DNA of 64,000 nucleotides, from contig NC_018518.1 of assembly GCF_000306945.1 (NCBI RefSeq), positions 62,001 through 126,000 of the forward strand, given 5' to 3'. The stretch comes from Bordetella pertussis 18323 (GTDB lineage: Bacteria; Pseudomonadota; Gammaproteobacteria; Burkholderiales; Burkholderiaceae_B). Below are positions 43,607 to 54,934 of this stretch, piece by piece; positions within the stretch are counted from its first letter, which is position 1; every line of letters starts with the position of its first letter. The notes below the pieces were generated by a model that searched no databases, was not told where the DNA came from, and saw nothing but the letters and a program-made list of their open reading frames with translations. A program made the position numbers and the translations under genes.

Positions 43607-45162
43607 TGCGTAGCTTGCATTCCCTGCGCCGCATGTCCGGCACGGTACTGGCGTTGATGCTGGCGGCGGGCCTGCCCCTGTCGGCCGCGCAGGCCCAGCC
43701 GGCCAAGCCGGCGCCGAAAGGCGACCAGAAGCCGGCCACGCCGGCGCCGAGCGAGCAGTTCGTCGACGGTATCGCCGCGATCGTCAACAAGGATGTCATT
43801 ACCCTGCGCGAAGTGCGCGAGGCGTCCAAGCTGGCCTCTGCGGACCTGCAAAAACGCGGCATCCAGGTGCCCGACGAGCGCACCCTGCAGAAGCAGGTGC
43901 TGCAGCGCCTGATCATGGAGCGCCTGGAGCGCCAGGAAGCCGACCGCATGGGCATCCGCGTCGACGAGGCGCAGGTCGACCAGGCGATCAACATGATTGC
44001 CTCGCGCAACAAGATCACGCCGGCGGCCATGCGCGCCGAAATCGAGAAAAGCGGCGTGACCTGGGAGCAGTACCGCAAGTCCCTGCGCGACGATATCCGC
44101 ATGGACCGCCTGCGCCAGCGCGCCGTGGACGCCAATATCATTATTTCCGATGCTGAAGTGGATGCCTTCCTGAAAGACCAGGAACGCAATCCCGCCGCCG
44201 CCCAGGCCACGCGTGCGCCGGCGCCGCAGCAGCCCCAGCCCCAGCCGCGGCAACCGGCGCAGTCCGGGCCGGCGATGCTGGTGCTGGCGCAGATCCTCGT
44301 GCGGGTGCCGGAAGGCTCGTCGCCCGACCAGGTCGCGGCCTTGCGCAAGAAGGCCGAGGGCTTGCTCGCCCGCGCCAAGAAGGGCGATGACTTCGCCAGC
44401 CTGGCCGCCGCCAATTCCGACGGCCCCGAAGCGCTGCAGGGCGGCATGATGGGCGCGCGCCCGCTGGACGGCTGGCCGGATCTGTTCGTCAAGGCGGCCG
44501 GCTCGCTGTCCGCTGGCCAGGTGTCGGGGCTGGTGCAAAGCGGCAACGGTTTCCATATCCTGAAGGTGGTCGACCGCGCCGGTGGCGGCCAGCCCGCGCA
44601 GGCCGCCCGGCCGGCGCCCGCGCCGGCGCCGCAGCAGCCGTCCTCGTTCCAGGAAGGGCCGTCGGTGGCCGCGCCGCAAGGGCCGGTGCGCGTGACGCAG
44701 ACGCACGCGCGCCACATCCTGATCAAGACCTCCACCGTCATGACCGACGACCAGGCGCGCCAGCGCCTGGAGCAGATCCGCGAGCGCCTGCAGGGCGGCG
44801 CGGTGAAATTCGAGGACATGGCCCGTCAGTATTCCCAGGATTCGACCGCGCCGCAGGGCGGCGACCTGGGCTGGGTGAACCCGGGCGACACGGTGCCGCC
44901 GTTCGAGGCCGCCATGAATGCGCTGCAGCCCAACGAAATCAGCCCGCCCATGCTGTCGCCGTTCGGCTGGCACCTGATCCAGGTGCTGGAGCGCCGCGAG
45001 CACGACGTGTCCGACGAAGTGCAGCGCATGCGCGCCCGCCAGCTGCTGTTCGAGCGCCGCGCCGTGCCGGCCTTCGAGGACTGGCTCGAGCAATTGCGTT
45101 CGCAGGCGTTCATCGACAACCGCCTCGAGAAGCAAGAGCGGCTGGAACAGAACAACCGTTAG
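43603..45162 (+). CDS. surA: Periplasmic chaperone and peptidyl-prolyl isomerase SurA
   Basis: 519-residue chaperone that escorts unfolded outer-membrane proteins. Signal peptide to about AAQA. The SurA N-terminal domain (FVDGIAAIVNKDVITLREVREA) is followed by two parvulin domains: the first from VLAQILVRVPEGSS, the second from ARHILIKTSTVMTDDQARQRL with FEDMARQYSQDSTAPQGGDLGWVNPG. Pro/Gln-rich linkers before each domain (residues ~200-225 and ~330-350) are longer than in E. coli. Overlaps lptD; rsmA follows after 24 bases. pdxA, which sits between them in E. coli, is absent here. Confidence 0.95.
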   Translation: MMRSLHSLRRMSGTVLALMLAAGLPLSAAQAQPAKPAPKGDQKPATPAPSEQFVDGIAAIVNKDVITLREVREASKLASADLQKRGIQVPDERTLQKQVLQRLIMERLERQEADRMGIRVDEAQVDQAINMIASRNKITPAAMRAEIEKSGVTWEQYRKSLRDDIRMDRLRQRAVDANIIISDAEVDAFLKDQERNPAAAQATRAPAPQQPQPQPRQPAQSGPAMLVLAQILVRVPEGSSPDQVAALRKKAEGLLARAKKGDDFASLAAANSDGPEALQGGMMGARPLDGWPDLFVKAAGSLSAGQVSGLVQSGNGFHILKVVDRAGGGQPAQAARPAPAPAPQQPSSFQEGPSVAAPQGPVRVTQTHARHILIKTSTVMTDDQARQRLEQIRERLQGGAVKFEDMARQYSQDSTAPQGGDLGWVNPGDTVPPFEAAMNALQPNEISPPMLSPFGWHLIQVLERREHDVSDEVQRMRARQLLFERRAVPAFEDWLEQLRSQAFIDNRLEKQERLEQNNR

Positions 45163-45186
45163 CATCCGACAGGACCGGTCCATTTC

Positions 45187-45984
45187 ATGTCAGCACACCA
45201 GGCGCGCAAGCGCTTCGGCCAGCATTTCCTGACCGACGAGAGCGTGGTCGAGTCGATCGTGCGGGCCATCGGGCCCGCGCGCGACGACCGCGTGGTCGAG
45301 ATCGGTCCGGGCCTGTCGGCGTTGACCCGCCCCTTGCTCGATCGCATCGATCACCTGACCGCGGTCGAGATCGACCGCGATCTGGCCGCGCGCCTGCGCC
45401 GGCAGTACCCCGCCGAACGGCTGACCGTGGTCGAGGCCGACGCCTTGACGGTCGATTTCGCGCAGTTCGGCCAGGGGCTGAGGGTGGTGGGCAATCTGCC
45501 GTACAACATTTCCAGCCCGCTGCTGTTTCACCTGATGGGCGCCGCCGAACAGGTGCGCGACCAGCATTTCATGCTGCAGCGCGAGGTCATCGACCGCATG
45601 GTGGCCGAGCCCGGCAGCGGCGACTACAGCCGCCTGTCGGTCATGCTGCAGGCCCGCTATCGCATGGAGAAGCTGTTCGACGTTGCGCCCGAGGCGTTCG
45701 ATCCGCCGCCGCGCGTGGTATCGGCGGTGGTGCGCATGGCGCCGCTGCCGGCCGACCGGTTGCGTCCGGCCAGCGACGCGGCGTTCGAGACGGTGGTGGC
45801 GCGGGCTTTTTCGCAGCGGCGCAAGATGCTGCGCCGCGTGCTGGACGACTGGGCGGCCCTGACCCCCTGGGACGAACTGGGCATTGCACCGACCGCGCGC
45901 GCCGAGGAAGTGGGCGTGGCGCAATTCATCGGCCTGGCCGACGCCTTGCTGGCGGCCGGCGCGCCGGGGCTGGCCCGTCCCTGA
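45187..45984 (+). CDS. rsmA: 16S rRNA (adenine1518-N6/adenine1519-N6)-dimethyltransferase
   Basis: 265-residue methyltransferase (KsgA) that dimethylates two adenines in the 3' hairpin of 16S rRNA. N-terminus [23 protein letters not shown] site [16 protein letters not shown], and catalytic [14 protein letters not shown] are all intact. [11 protein letters not shown] at the C-terminal domain is also typical. Same operon orientation as lptD-surA. Confidence 0.96.
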   Translation: MSAHQARKRFGQHFLTDESVVESIVRAIGPARDDRVVEIGPGLSALTRPLLDRIDHLTAVEIDRDLAARLRRQYPAERLTVVEADALTVDFAQFGQGLRVVGNLPYNISSPLLFHLMGAAEQVRDQHFMLQREVIDRMVAEPGSGDYSRLSVMLQARYRMEKLFDVAPEAFDPPPRVVSAVVRMAPLPADRLRPASDAAFETVVARAFSQRRKMLRRVLDDWAALTPWDELGIAPTARAEEVGVAQFIGLADALLAAGAPGLARP

Positions 45985-46015
45985 ACGGCGCGCGCCGCGC
46001 CGGGGCGGCTCGGCC

Positions 46016-47161
46016 CTAGAGCATGCGGCGTCCTGCCGCGACCCATAGTTGCATGATGTCGCGGGCCCGCTCGGCCAGCAGTGTTTCGGCCTGCTCGCAG
46101 GCCTGCTGCAGCGTGATGGGGCCGGGCGCCAGGCTGAATGCCGCCGTGATGCCGCCCGCATGCAGGTCCTGGTATCCCTCGCCCAGCGAGCCGGCCAGCG
46201 CCACCACCGGCACGCCGGCGGCGCTGGCGATGCGGGCCACGCCGGCCGGGGTCTTGCCGCGCAGCGTCTGCGCATCGATGCGGCCTTCGCCGGTGAACAC
46301 CAGGGTGGCGCCGGCCACCGCCTGTGCCAGCTGGCCCAGTTCGGCGACGATCTCCACCCCCGGGCGCAAGCGCGCCGACAGGAAGGCGAGCGCGGCATAG
46401 CCCAGGCCGCCGGCGGCGTCGGCGCCCGGCGCCGCGCGCTGGTCGGGATGCCCCGCCCGCGTCACGATTTCGGCCATGTGCGCCAGGGCGGCGTCCAGCT
46501 GCCGTACCTGTTCCGGGGTGGCGCCCTTCTGCGGACCGAAGGTATGCGAGGCGCCGTGCGGGCCGCACAGCGGATTGTCGACGTCGGAGGCGATCTCGAC
46601 CACGACGCCGCGCAGGCGCGCGTCCAGGCCGCTGGCGTCCACCTGCCGCACATCAGCCAGCGCCGCGCCGCCGGGCGCCAGTGCCCGGCCGTCCGCATCC
46701 AGCCACCGTACGCCCAGCGCTGTCAGCATGCCCGCGCCGCCGTCGTTGGTGGCCGACCCGCCCAAGCCCACGATGAGGCGCCGCGCGCCGGCATCCAAAG
46801 CGGCGCGGATCAGTTCGCCCACGCCATGGCTGCAGGCGCGCAAGGGATCGCGCTGCGCCGGCGGGGCAAGTTCCAGGCCGGCCGCGGCGGCCATTTCGAT
46901 GACCGCGGTGGCGTCATCGGGCAGCCAGCCCCAGCGGGCCCGCACCGGTTCGCCCAGCGCGCCGCGCACGGTTGTTTCGCGCCATTGGCCGCCGGTGGCG
47001 GCCAGCACGGCCTGGACCGTGCCTTCGCCGCCGTCGGCCATCGGGATGCACAGGGTATGGGCGCCGGGACAGGCCTGCCGGACGCCGCGCGCGATGGCGG
47101 CGGCGGCGTCGGGGGCCGACAGGCTTTCCTTGAATGAATCGGGCGCGATGACGATCTTCAC
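46016..47161 (-). CDS. Glycerate kinase
   Basis: 381-residue glycerate 2-kinase of the GarK/GlxK family: phosphorylates D-glycerate in glyoxylate or glycerate catabolism. The N-terminus KIVIAPDSFKESLSA and PMADGGEGTVQAVLA are the family hallmarks; GLGGSATNDGGAGML and TGEGRIDAQTLRGKTPAGVAR line the active site. GTG 47161 is chosen because the protein then begins at the conserved first strand. Divergent from pyk, with 104 bases between; this pairing of two glycolytic-entry steps is common in proteobacteria. Confidence 0.93.
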   Translation of the reverse strand: MKIVIAPDSFKESLSAPDAAAAIARGVRQACPGAHTLCIPMADGGEGTVQAVLAATGGQWRETTVRGALGEPVRARWGWLPDDATAVIEMAAAAGLELAPPAQRDPLRACSHGVGELIRAALDAGARRLIVGLGGSATNDGGAGMLTALGVRWLDADGRALAPGGAALADVRQVDASGLDARLRGVVVEIASDVDNPLCGPHGASHTFGPQKGATPEQVRQLDAALAHMAEIVTRAGHPDQRAAPGADAAGGLGYAALAFLSARLRPGVEIVAELGQLAQAVAGATLVFTGEGRIDAQTLRGKTPAGVARIASAAGVPVVALAGSLGEGYQDLHAGGITAAFSLAPGPITLQQACEQAETLLAERARDIMQLWVAAGRRML

Positions 47162-47265
47162 GATGGTGCGGCTCCTGGCGCGGCAAGGCGAGCGCCTATG
47201 ATACCCGCGCGACCCGGGGCGTCGTACCATACAGGCTTGTCGTGTTTTCGTCGGAGAGAGCCTAC

Positions 47266-48708
<1,443 letters not shown>

Positions 48709-48710
48709 CC

Positions 48711-49940
48711 CTAGCCGAAGAACCAGTAGCACACGCCGATTGAGGCCAGCACGCCGGCCAGGTCGGCGGCCAGCGCGCAACCCACGGCGTGGCGCGCCCG
48801 CACGATGCCGACCGAGCCGAAGTACACGGCCAGCACGTAGAAAGTGGTTTCGGTGCTGCCCTGCATGACCGCCGCCAGCAGCGCCGGAAAGCTGTCCACG
48901 CCGAAGTGGCTCATGGTTTCGAGCATCATGGCGCGCGCCGCGCTGCCCGAGAAGGGCTTGACCAGGGCGGTGGGCAGCGCGTCGACGAAGCGCGTGTCCC
49001 AGCCGGCGGCATGCGCCAGCCAGCGCATGCCGTCGAGCGCGAAATCCAGCGCGCCCGAGGCGCGCAGCACGCCGATCGCGCACAGCATGGCCACCAGGTA
49101 GGGCAGCAGGTCACGGGCGATGTTGAAGCCGTCCTTGGCGCCGGCGATGAAGGTCTCGTAGACCGGCACCTTCTTCCAGGCGCCCGCCACCAGGAACGCC
49201 AGCAGCACCGCGAACAGCGTCAGGTTGCCCAGCAGCGAGGACAGCGCGGCGATCGCGGCGGCCGACATGCCGGCCAGCATCACCATGAACGCGCTCAAGG
49301 CCAGCGCGGCGCTGCCCAGCCATGCCAGCACCACCGGGTCGTGCAGGCGCAGGCGCTGGCAGAACGCGACGGCCAGCAGGCCGGCCAGCGTCGAGGCGCT
49401 GGTGGCCAGCAGGATGGGCAGGAAGATCAGCGTCGGATCGGCCGCGCCCTGCTGGGCGCGGAACATGAACAGCGTGACCGGCAGCAGGGTGAGCGACGAT
49501 GCGTTGAGCACGAGGAACAGGATCTGCGCATTGCTGGCCGTATCGGGATTGGGATTGAGCGACTGCAGCTCGCGCATGGCGCGCAGGCCGATCGGCGTGG
49601 CGGCGTTGTCCAGCCCCAGGCCATTGGCGGCGAAGTTCAGCGTGATGAGGCCGATGGCGGGATGCCCGCGCGGGACCTCGGGCATCAGGCGCGCGAACAG
49701 GGGCCCGAGCAGGCTGGCCAGCCGCTCGACCAGCCCGGCGGCTTCGGCGATGCGCAGAAAACCCAGCCACAGGGTGAGCGTGCCGAACAGCAGCACCATC
49801 ACTTCCACCGACACGCGCGCCATGTCGAACAGCGAGACCACCATGGCCTGGAAGACGTCGGGTTCGCCCAGGCCCAGCCAGCGGTACAGGGCCGCGGCGG
49901 CGGCGGTCAGGAAGAAGGCGAGCCAGAGCTTGTTCAGCAT
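48711..49940 (-). CDS. Nucleoside-recognition domain membrane protein (SpmA-SpmB fusion-like)
   Basis: 409-residue inner-membrane protein with about ten hydrophobic segments. Two halves each carry a Gate/nucleoside-recognition-like domain: the SpmA-like half (LNFAANGLGLDNAATPIGLRAM) and the SpmB-like half (ALVKPFSGSAARAMMLETMSHFG). In spore formers these are separate spore maturation proteins; fused forms occur in non-sporulating proteobacteria, where the role is unknown, probably transport. No damage visible. Confidence 0.82.
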   Translation of the reverse strand: MLNKLWLAFFLTAAAAALYRWLGLGEPDVFQAMVVSLFDMARVSVEVMVLLFGTLTLWLGFLRIAEAAGLVERLASLLGPLFARLMPEVPRGHPAIGLITLNFAANGLGLDNAATPIGLRAMRELQSLNPNPDTASNAQILFLVLNASSLTLLPVTLFMFRAQQGAADPTLIFLPILLATSASTLAGLLAVAFCQRLRLHDPVVLAWLGSAALALSAFMVMLAGMSAAAIAALSSLLGNLTLFAVLLAFLVAGAWKKVPVYETFIAGAKDGFNIARDLLPYLVAMLCAIGVLRASGALDFALDGMRWLAHAAGWDTRFVDALPTALVKPFSGSAARAMMLETMSHFGVDSFPALLAAVMQGSTETTFYVLAVYFGSVGIVRARHAVGCALAADLAGVLASIGVCYWFFG

Positions 49941-50082
49941 GAGCGGGTGCGCGGTGAGGCGGACGGGACAGGGCGCCGCGGCGCGGCGCCGCTCATTGTC
50001 GCAGACTGGCGCGGCATTGGCCGCACCCGGTCAATTCTGGTAACTTGGGTCGCAGAGGCATCGATACGAAAAGGAATTGCGC

Positions 50083-52082
50083 ATGGATTTCAACGCTTGG
50101 CGCCGCAGGCGTATCACCGAACCCGCATTTCGCTGGGCGCGCAAGGCCATGCCCGGCATGTCGGACACCGAACGCGAGGCCATCGAGGCCGGCGATGTCT
50201 GGTGGGACGCCGACCTGTTCACCGGCAATCCCGATTGGCGCAAGCTGCTGGATGTGCCGCCGGCCGAGCTGACGGCCGCCGAGCAGCGCTTCATCGATGG
50301 CCCGGTGGCGCAGCTGTGCGCCATGCTGGACGAATGGGACATCACCTGGTCGCGCCGCGATCTGCCCGAGTCGGTCTGGCAGTTCATGAAATCGCAGCGC
50401 TTTTTCGGCATGATCATTCCCGAGCAATACGGCGGCCTGGGCTTTTCTCCGTATGCGCATTCGGAGGTGGTGCGGCGCATTTCGGCTTATTCGATCACGG
50501 CGGGGGTGACCGTGATGGTGCCGAATTCGCTCGGACCGGGCGAGCTGCTGCTGCAGTTCGGCACGCCCGAGCAGCGCGAATTCTGGCTGCCGCGCCTGGC
50601 CGACGGCACCGAGGTGCCGTGCTTCGGCCTGACCAGCCCCGAGGCCGGCTCGGACGCGGCCTCCATGACCGACACCGGCGTGGTGTGCCGCCAGGTGGTG
50701 GATGGACGCGAGATGCTGGGCATACGCCTGAACTGGCACAAGCGCTACATCACGCTGGGGCCGGTGGCCACGGTGCTGGGCCTGGCGTTCAAGCTGTCCG
50801 ACCTCGAGGGCCTGCTGGGCGGTCCGGCCGATATCGGCATTTCGGTGGCGCTGGTGCCCACCGAGGCGCCCGGCGTGGAAATCGGCCGGCGCCATCTGCC
50901 GGCCATGCAGGTATTCCAGAACGGCCCCAACCGCGGCCGCGATGTCTTCGTGCCGATCGAGGCCCTGATCGGCGGACCGGCGCGCGCCGGCCAGGGCTGG
51001 CAGATGCTGATGAGCGCGCTGGCCGCCGGCCGCGGCATCTCGCTGCCGTCGCTGTCGGCCGCGGCGGCCGTGGTCAGCGCGCGCGCCACCGGCATGTACG
51101 CGCGTATCCGCCGCCAGTTCGGCATCCCGGTCGGCCAGTTCGAGGGCGTGCAGGAGAAGCTGGCGCGGCTGGCGGGCAACGCCTATCTGGTCGAGGCCGC
51201 GCGCCGCCTGACCTGCGCGGCGCTGAACCAGGGGCACAAGCCGGCGGTGATCTCCGCCATCATGAAATACCACGCCACCGAGCGCATGCGCGAGTCGGTC
51301 GACGACGCGATGGACGTGCACGCCGGCAAGGCGGTGATCGACGGTCCGTCGAACTATCTCGGCAATCTGTATCGCGCGGTGCCCATCGCCATCACGGTCG
51401 AGGGCGCCAATATCCTGACGCGCTGCCTGATCGTATTCGGCCAGGGAGCGATCCGCGCCCACCCGTACCTGATGGGCGAGGTGCTGGCTCTGGGCGACCA
51501 GGACACCCAGCGCGGCCTGGAGGCCTTCCATGGCCTGTTCTGGAAGCATCTGGGCCACGCCGGCGCCAACACCTTGCGGGCCTGGGGCCGGGCCTGGACC
51601 GGCGGGCTGCTGGCGCGCGCGCCGGTCAGCGGACCCACGGCGATCCATTACCGCCAGCTCAGCCGCTACGCGGCGGCGTTCGCGCTGCTGGCCGATGTGG
51701 CGCTGGGCGCGCTGGGCGGAGCGCTCAAGCGCCGCGAAATGATTTCGGCGCGCCTGGGCGACATCCTGTCCGAACTGTATCTGCTGTCGGCGGTGCTCAA
51801 GCGCTGGGAGGACGAGGGGCGCTGCCACGGCGACCTTGCCCTGGTGCGCTGGTGCATGGAGGATGGCCGCCATCGCATCGAGACCCGCATCGACCAGGTG
51901 CTGTCCAACCTGCCCAACCGGCCCTTGGCATGGCTGGTGCGCGCGCTGATCCTGCCCGTGCGGCTGGCGCGCGGCCCCTCGGATGCGCTGACGCGCGAAT
52001 GCGCGGCCTTGCTGCTGTCGCCGTCGCGCACGCACGACCGGCTGGCGGCCGACCTGCAGCGCGATGGCGACGATCCGCTAGT
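50083..52082 (+). pseudogene. Acyl-CoA dehydrogenase (FadE-type), 5' part
   Basis: About 666 codons of a FadE-like acyl-CoA dehydrogenase catalysing the first oxidation of fatty-acid beta-oxidation. Regions seen: IIPEQYGGLGFSPYAHSEVV, the FAD/substrate motif CFGLTSPEAGSDAASMTDTG, and EGANILTRCLIVFGQGAIRAHP near the catalytic Glu. ATG 50083 follows AAGGA. The reading ends at GDDPL in the GCTAGT hexamer next to IS481 copy E, where the frame runs a few codons into the IS. The C-terminal ~72 codons lie 38 kb away on the other strand at 13785-14002. The tail is lost, so activity is doubtful. Confidence 0.88.
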
Positions 52083-53028
52083 TGTGAACTGTCAATAGGT
52101 TGTATTCGTCCAGGTTGAGTCTGGAGATGGGTACAGCGCGCCCGATGCCTTGGTGGGGTCGATGCCAGTTGTAGTGGTGTAGCCAGGATTTCATGGCATC
52201 GGCTCGGTGTTGGGAGTTCTGGTAGGTGTGAGCGTAAGCCCACTCACGCAAGGCCGACTGGATGAAGCGTTCGGCCTTGCCATTGGTCTGTGGGCGGTAA
52301 GGTCGGGTAAAGCGGTGCTTGATGCCCAGCTCATGGCACAGCGCGGCGAAGGCGCGGCTGCGAAAGGCCGAGCCATTGTCGGTGAGCAAGCGCTGGATGG
52401 TCACGCCCAGGCGCTGGTAGTAGGCCACTGCGTCCTTGAGGAACTGGACGGCGCTGGGGAAGCGCTCGTCGGGGTGGATGTCGGTGAAGGCCACGCGGGC
52501 GTGGTCATCGATGGCCACGAAGACGAAGTCCCAGCCGGCCCCCTCAACGGTATCGCGTCGGTTGCCCGTGACCCGGTGGCCAGGGCGCTGGATACGTCCC
52601 AGCTTCTTGATGTCGATGTGCAGCAGATCGCCGGGGGCCTGATGCTCGTAGCGCACCACCGGCTCGGCCGGCTCCAGGTCGGCCAGGTGCGACAGACCGG
52701 CGCGGGCCAGGACGCGGCTGACGGTGCTGGCTGACACGCCCAGCGCCTGGGCGATGCGCGCTTGGGTCAGCCGCTTGCGGCGCAGCTCCACGATAGCCAG
52801 CGCCTTGGCCGGCGCAATCGCTCGGGGCGAGACCGTCGGGCGCGAGGACGCATCGGCCAAGCCCGCCTGGCCCTGAGCCAGGAAGCGGCCCAGCCATTTG
52901 CGCACAGTCGGCGCGGTGACCCCATAGGCGCGGGCCGCTTCAGGCACACAAACTTGATGGGCGATCAATTGCTGGACCATTTCGAGTCGACGTAGGAAGG
53001 TCAATCGGGCATGCTTATGGGTGTTCAT
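52078..53028 (-). CDS. IS481 transposase (copy E)
   Basis: Intact 316-residue DDE transposase (A55, P29). The last residue is Asn because the target hexamer in this orientation is ACTAGC, giving codon AAC before TAG. Confidence 0.95.
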   Translation of the reverse strand: MNTHKHARLTFLRRLEMVQQLIAHQVCVPEAARAYGVTAPTVRKWLGRFLAQGQAGLADASSRPTVSPRAIAPAKALAIVELRRKRLTQARIAQALGVSASTVSRVLARAGLSHLADLEPAEPVVRYEHQAPGDLLHIDIKKLGRIQRPGHRVTGNRRDTVEGAGWDFVFVAIDDHARVAFTDIHPDERFPSAVQFLKDAVAYYQRLGVTIQRLLTDNGSAFRSRAFAALCHELGIKHRFTRPYRPQTNGKAERFIQSALREWAYAHTYQNSQHRADAMKSWLHHYNWHRPHQGIGRAVPISRLNLDEYNLLTVHN

Positions 53029-53125
53029 CCGGCCGGGCTCCTTGAGTGAACTGGGGGGTCGGCGATTTCCAGTTTCTCAAATCCGGTTCGGATGAACCAT
53101 GCATACAACCTATTGAATCTTCACA
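52083..53125 (-). mobile_element. IS481 copy E (complete, mismatched flanks)
   Basis: Full 1043-bp copy, minus orientation. The flank on the fadE side is GCTAGT (52077-52082) and on the GntR side CCTAGC (53126-53131). These do not match each other. The GntR-side hexamer matches the right flank of copy D when orientation is considered. Variant tract GCCGACCCCCC. Confidence 0.97.
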
Positions 53126-53139
53126 CCTAGCCGCGGCGC

Positions 53140-53862
53140 TCAGGCCGCCGAGGGCTGGTTCTGTTGCTGCGCCTCGGTGTAGGCGCGCGCCGCATTGTGG
53201 ACGTGCTGGGTGGCCAGCAGCGAGGCCAGTTCGCCGTTGCCGGCGATCACGGCATTGAGGATCTGCGCGTGTTCGTCCCAGTTCTGCTTGGCGCGTCGCA
53301 TGTTGCTGGGCGCGAACAGCAAGGCGGTGCGGTCGCGCAGCGAGCGCATCAGGTCGGTCAGCACCACGTTGCCGGCGATGGTGGCCAGCATCTCGTGGAA
53401 CTGCGAATTGAGCGCCAGGAATTGCTGCAGGTCGTCGCTGCGCGCCGCTTCGGTCCCATCGTCGAGGAACTTGCGCAGCCGCGTCACGGTGGCGTCGTCG
53501 CGGCGCTGCGCGGCCAGCTTGGCGTTCAGGCCTTCGAGCGTGGCGCGGACTTCGACCATGTCGTAGGCGATGGCCTCGGACGGCACCGCCACCGACGCGC
53601 CGCGGCGCGGCTCGATCGTGACCAGGCCTTCGGCGGCCAGGGCGCGCAGGGCTTCGCGTACCGGGATGCGCGACACACCCATGTCGTCGGAGAGCCGGCC
53701 TTCGATCAGCCGGTCGCCCGGCGTGAACTCGCCGCTGAGGATGCGCTCGCGCAATTTGTCGCGAATGACGGCGAACAAAGGCATGTGCTGCTCGCCGATT
53801 TTCAGCGAAGGGGCGGAATGGCCGGCGTCGAGCGGATACGTGCTGGGACCAGAAATTGCCAT
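53140..53862 (-). CDS. GntR-family regulator (FadR subfamily)
   Basis: 240 residues from ATG 53862. The winged HTH lies at ~30-95 (VIRDKLRERILSGEFTPGDRLIEGRLSDDMGVSRIPVREALRALAAEGLVTIEPRRGASVAV), with the GntR signature. An all-helical FCD effector domain follows (~100-225; VEVRATLEGLNAKLAA, FLALNSQFHEMLA, WDEHAQILNAVIAGN with likely metal-binding His). A start at M27 (53784) would also keep the HTH. Probably controls the divergent or adjacent transport/oxidation genes through GTATAC-type sites. Confidence 0.9.
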   Translation of the reverse strand: MAISGPSTYPLDAGHSAPSLKIGEQHMPLFAVIRDKLRERILSGEFTPGDRLIEGRLSDDMGVSRIPVREALRALAAEGLVTIEPRRGASVAVPSEAIAYDMVEVRATLEGLNAKLAAQRRDDATVTRLRKFLDDGTEAARSDDLQQFLALNSQFHEMLATIAGNVVLTDLMRSLRDRTALLFAPSNMRRAKQNWDEHAQILNAVIAGNGELASLLATQHVHNAARAYTEAQQQNQPSAA

Positions 53863-53889
53863 GGCGTTGTGCGAGCAGATGGGACAGTG

Positions 53890-53909
53890 AATACAGTGTC
53901 CATTGTATT
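53890..53909. promoter_or_regulatory. Inverted repeat upstream of the GntR gene
   Basis: AATACA-N8-TGTATT, 28 bases before the GntR start. The half-sites (ATACA/TGTAT) match the halves of the GTATAC sites upstream of the neighbouring genes. Candidate autoregulatory operator. Confidence 0.5.
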
Positions 53910-53960
53910 ACTCTGCTACACCGTCCGTGCAAGCCGCCCGGCGGCGGCCCGGCCGCGCCT

Positions 53961-54704
53961 TCAGGCGCCCAGCGCGGCGCGCGCCAGCACGACGAGCGCG
54001 CCGATGGCGCAGATGCCCAGCAGGATGCGGCGCACGGTGGCCGGCCGCATGCGCTCCTTCAGGCGGCTGGAGCAGGAGAAGCCGAGCAGCAGGAACGGCA
54101 GCAGGCCGACGCTGAGCAGGAACTCGTTGACGCCGTAGCGGTCGGCCAGCGACAGCATGGTCAGCGAGAAAGACGCCCCGATGAACAGGATCAGCCCCAG
54201 CGTGGCGCGCAGGCGCGGCGGCGGCGAATGCTGCATCATGATGGCCAGCGGCGGCGCGCCGACCGAGGTGATGGTGCCCATGACGCCCGAGGCCAGGCCG
54301 GCGCCCGACATCTGGGCGGGCGAAGCGCTGATCCGCACGCCAGCCACGCTGATGCCCACCGCGGCCAGGATGGACACGGCAAACAGCACCGACAGCAGCT
54401 GCGGGGCGAAGCGGGTCAGGGCATAGACGGCCACCAGGGTGCCGGCGAAGCGCCCGACCAGCGTGTAGCCGACCGTGGCCCAGTCGATGGCCGCCCGTTC
54501 GCGCAGGGCGGTCAGCAGCGACACGAAGCCGCCCAGGGTAAGCAGCGGCCCGGGCGCCAGTTGCGGAAAGAAGATTCCCGCCACGGGCGCGGCCAGCATG
54601 GCGAAGCCCACGCCGCCTATGCCTTGCGCCACCGCGGCAACGAAAACCGTGGCAGCCATGGCGGCGAACAACCAGGGGTCGGGGGCGTAGGCAAGCCAGG
54701 GCAT
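53961..54704 (-). CDS. TauE/SafE-family membrane exporter
   Basis: 247-residue integral membrane protein of the TauE/SafE (DUF81) family with about eight membrane segments. The paired family motifs are AAVAQGIGGVGFAMLAAPV in the N-terminal half and GAGLASGVMGTITSVGAPPLAIMM in the C-terminal half. Members export small anions such as sulfite or sulfoacetate; the ligand here is unknown. Same strand as the GntR gene, with 98 bases between. A GTATAC site lies 16 bases upstream of its ATG. Confidence 0.85.
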   Translation of the reverse strand: MPWLAYAPDPWLFAAMAATVFVAAVAQGIGGVGFAMLAAPVAGIFFPQLAPGPLLTLGGFVSLLTALRERAAIDWATVGYTLVGRFAGTLVAVYALTRFAPQLLSVLFAVSILAAVGISVAGVRISASPAQMSGAGLASGVMGTITSVGAPPLAIMMQHSPPPRLRATLGLILFIGASFSLTMLSLADRYGVNEFLLSVGLLPFLLLGFSCSSRLKERMRPATVRRILLGICAIGALVVLARAALGA

Positions 54705-54719
54705 GGTCGATGTTTGTTG

Positions 54720-54725
54720 GTATAC
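54720..54725. promoter_or_regulatory. GTATAC site upstream of the TauE-like gene
   Basis: GTATAC in the context TTGGTATACGATATG. Matches the core of the sites at 54881-54890 and 56497-56506. Candidate GntR operator half of the divergent region. Confidence 0.4.
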
Positions 54726-54880
54726 GATATGTAATCATAACGGCACGACCTGCTGCCGGCAAATCAATGCGGGGCTTTTTACGGGTTATCCCTCGAAAAA
54801 ACAGCCCCTGTTTGGTAGGCGGCGCTATCGTATTCCCTAGTTTTTCCGGCTTTCCGCTTTGAGGGAAATCAAACTAAATA

Positions 54881-54890
54881 TAGTATACAG
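54881..54890. promoter_or_regulatory. GTATAC site upstream of the permease gene
   Basis: TAGTATACAG within a wider AAACT-N13-AGTTT inverted repeat (54871-54893), about 45 bases before the permease start. It overlaps plausible -10 hexamers. Confidence 0.5.
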
Positions 54891-54934
54891 TTTGAGCGCG
54901 GGCTCCAGCCCGTGCGTGGACAAGGGGAAGCGGT

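Noticed and set aside
48789..52118. An 1109-codon open frame running from the SpmA/SpmB-like gene into fadE
   Set aside because: The first half is antisense to a good membrane-protein gene and the second half is out of frame with fadE; composition is repetitive and no motif is seen.
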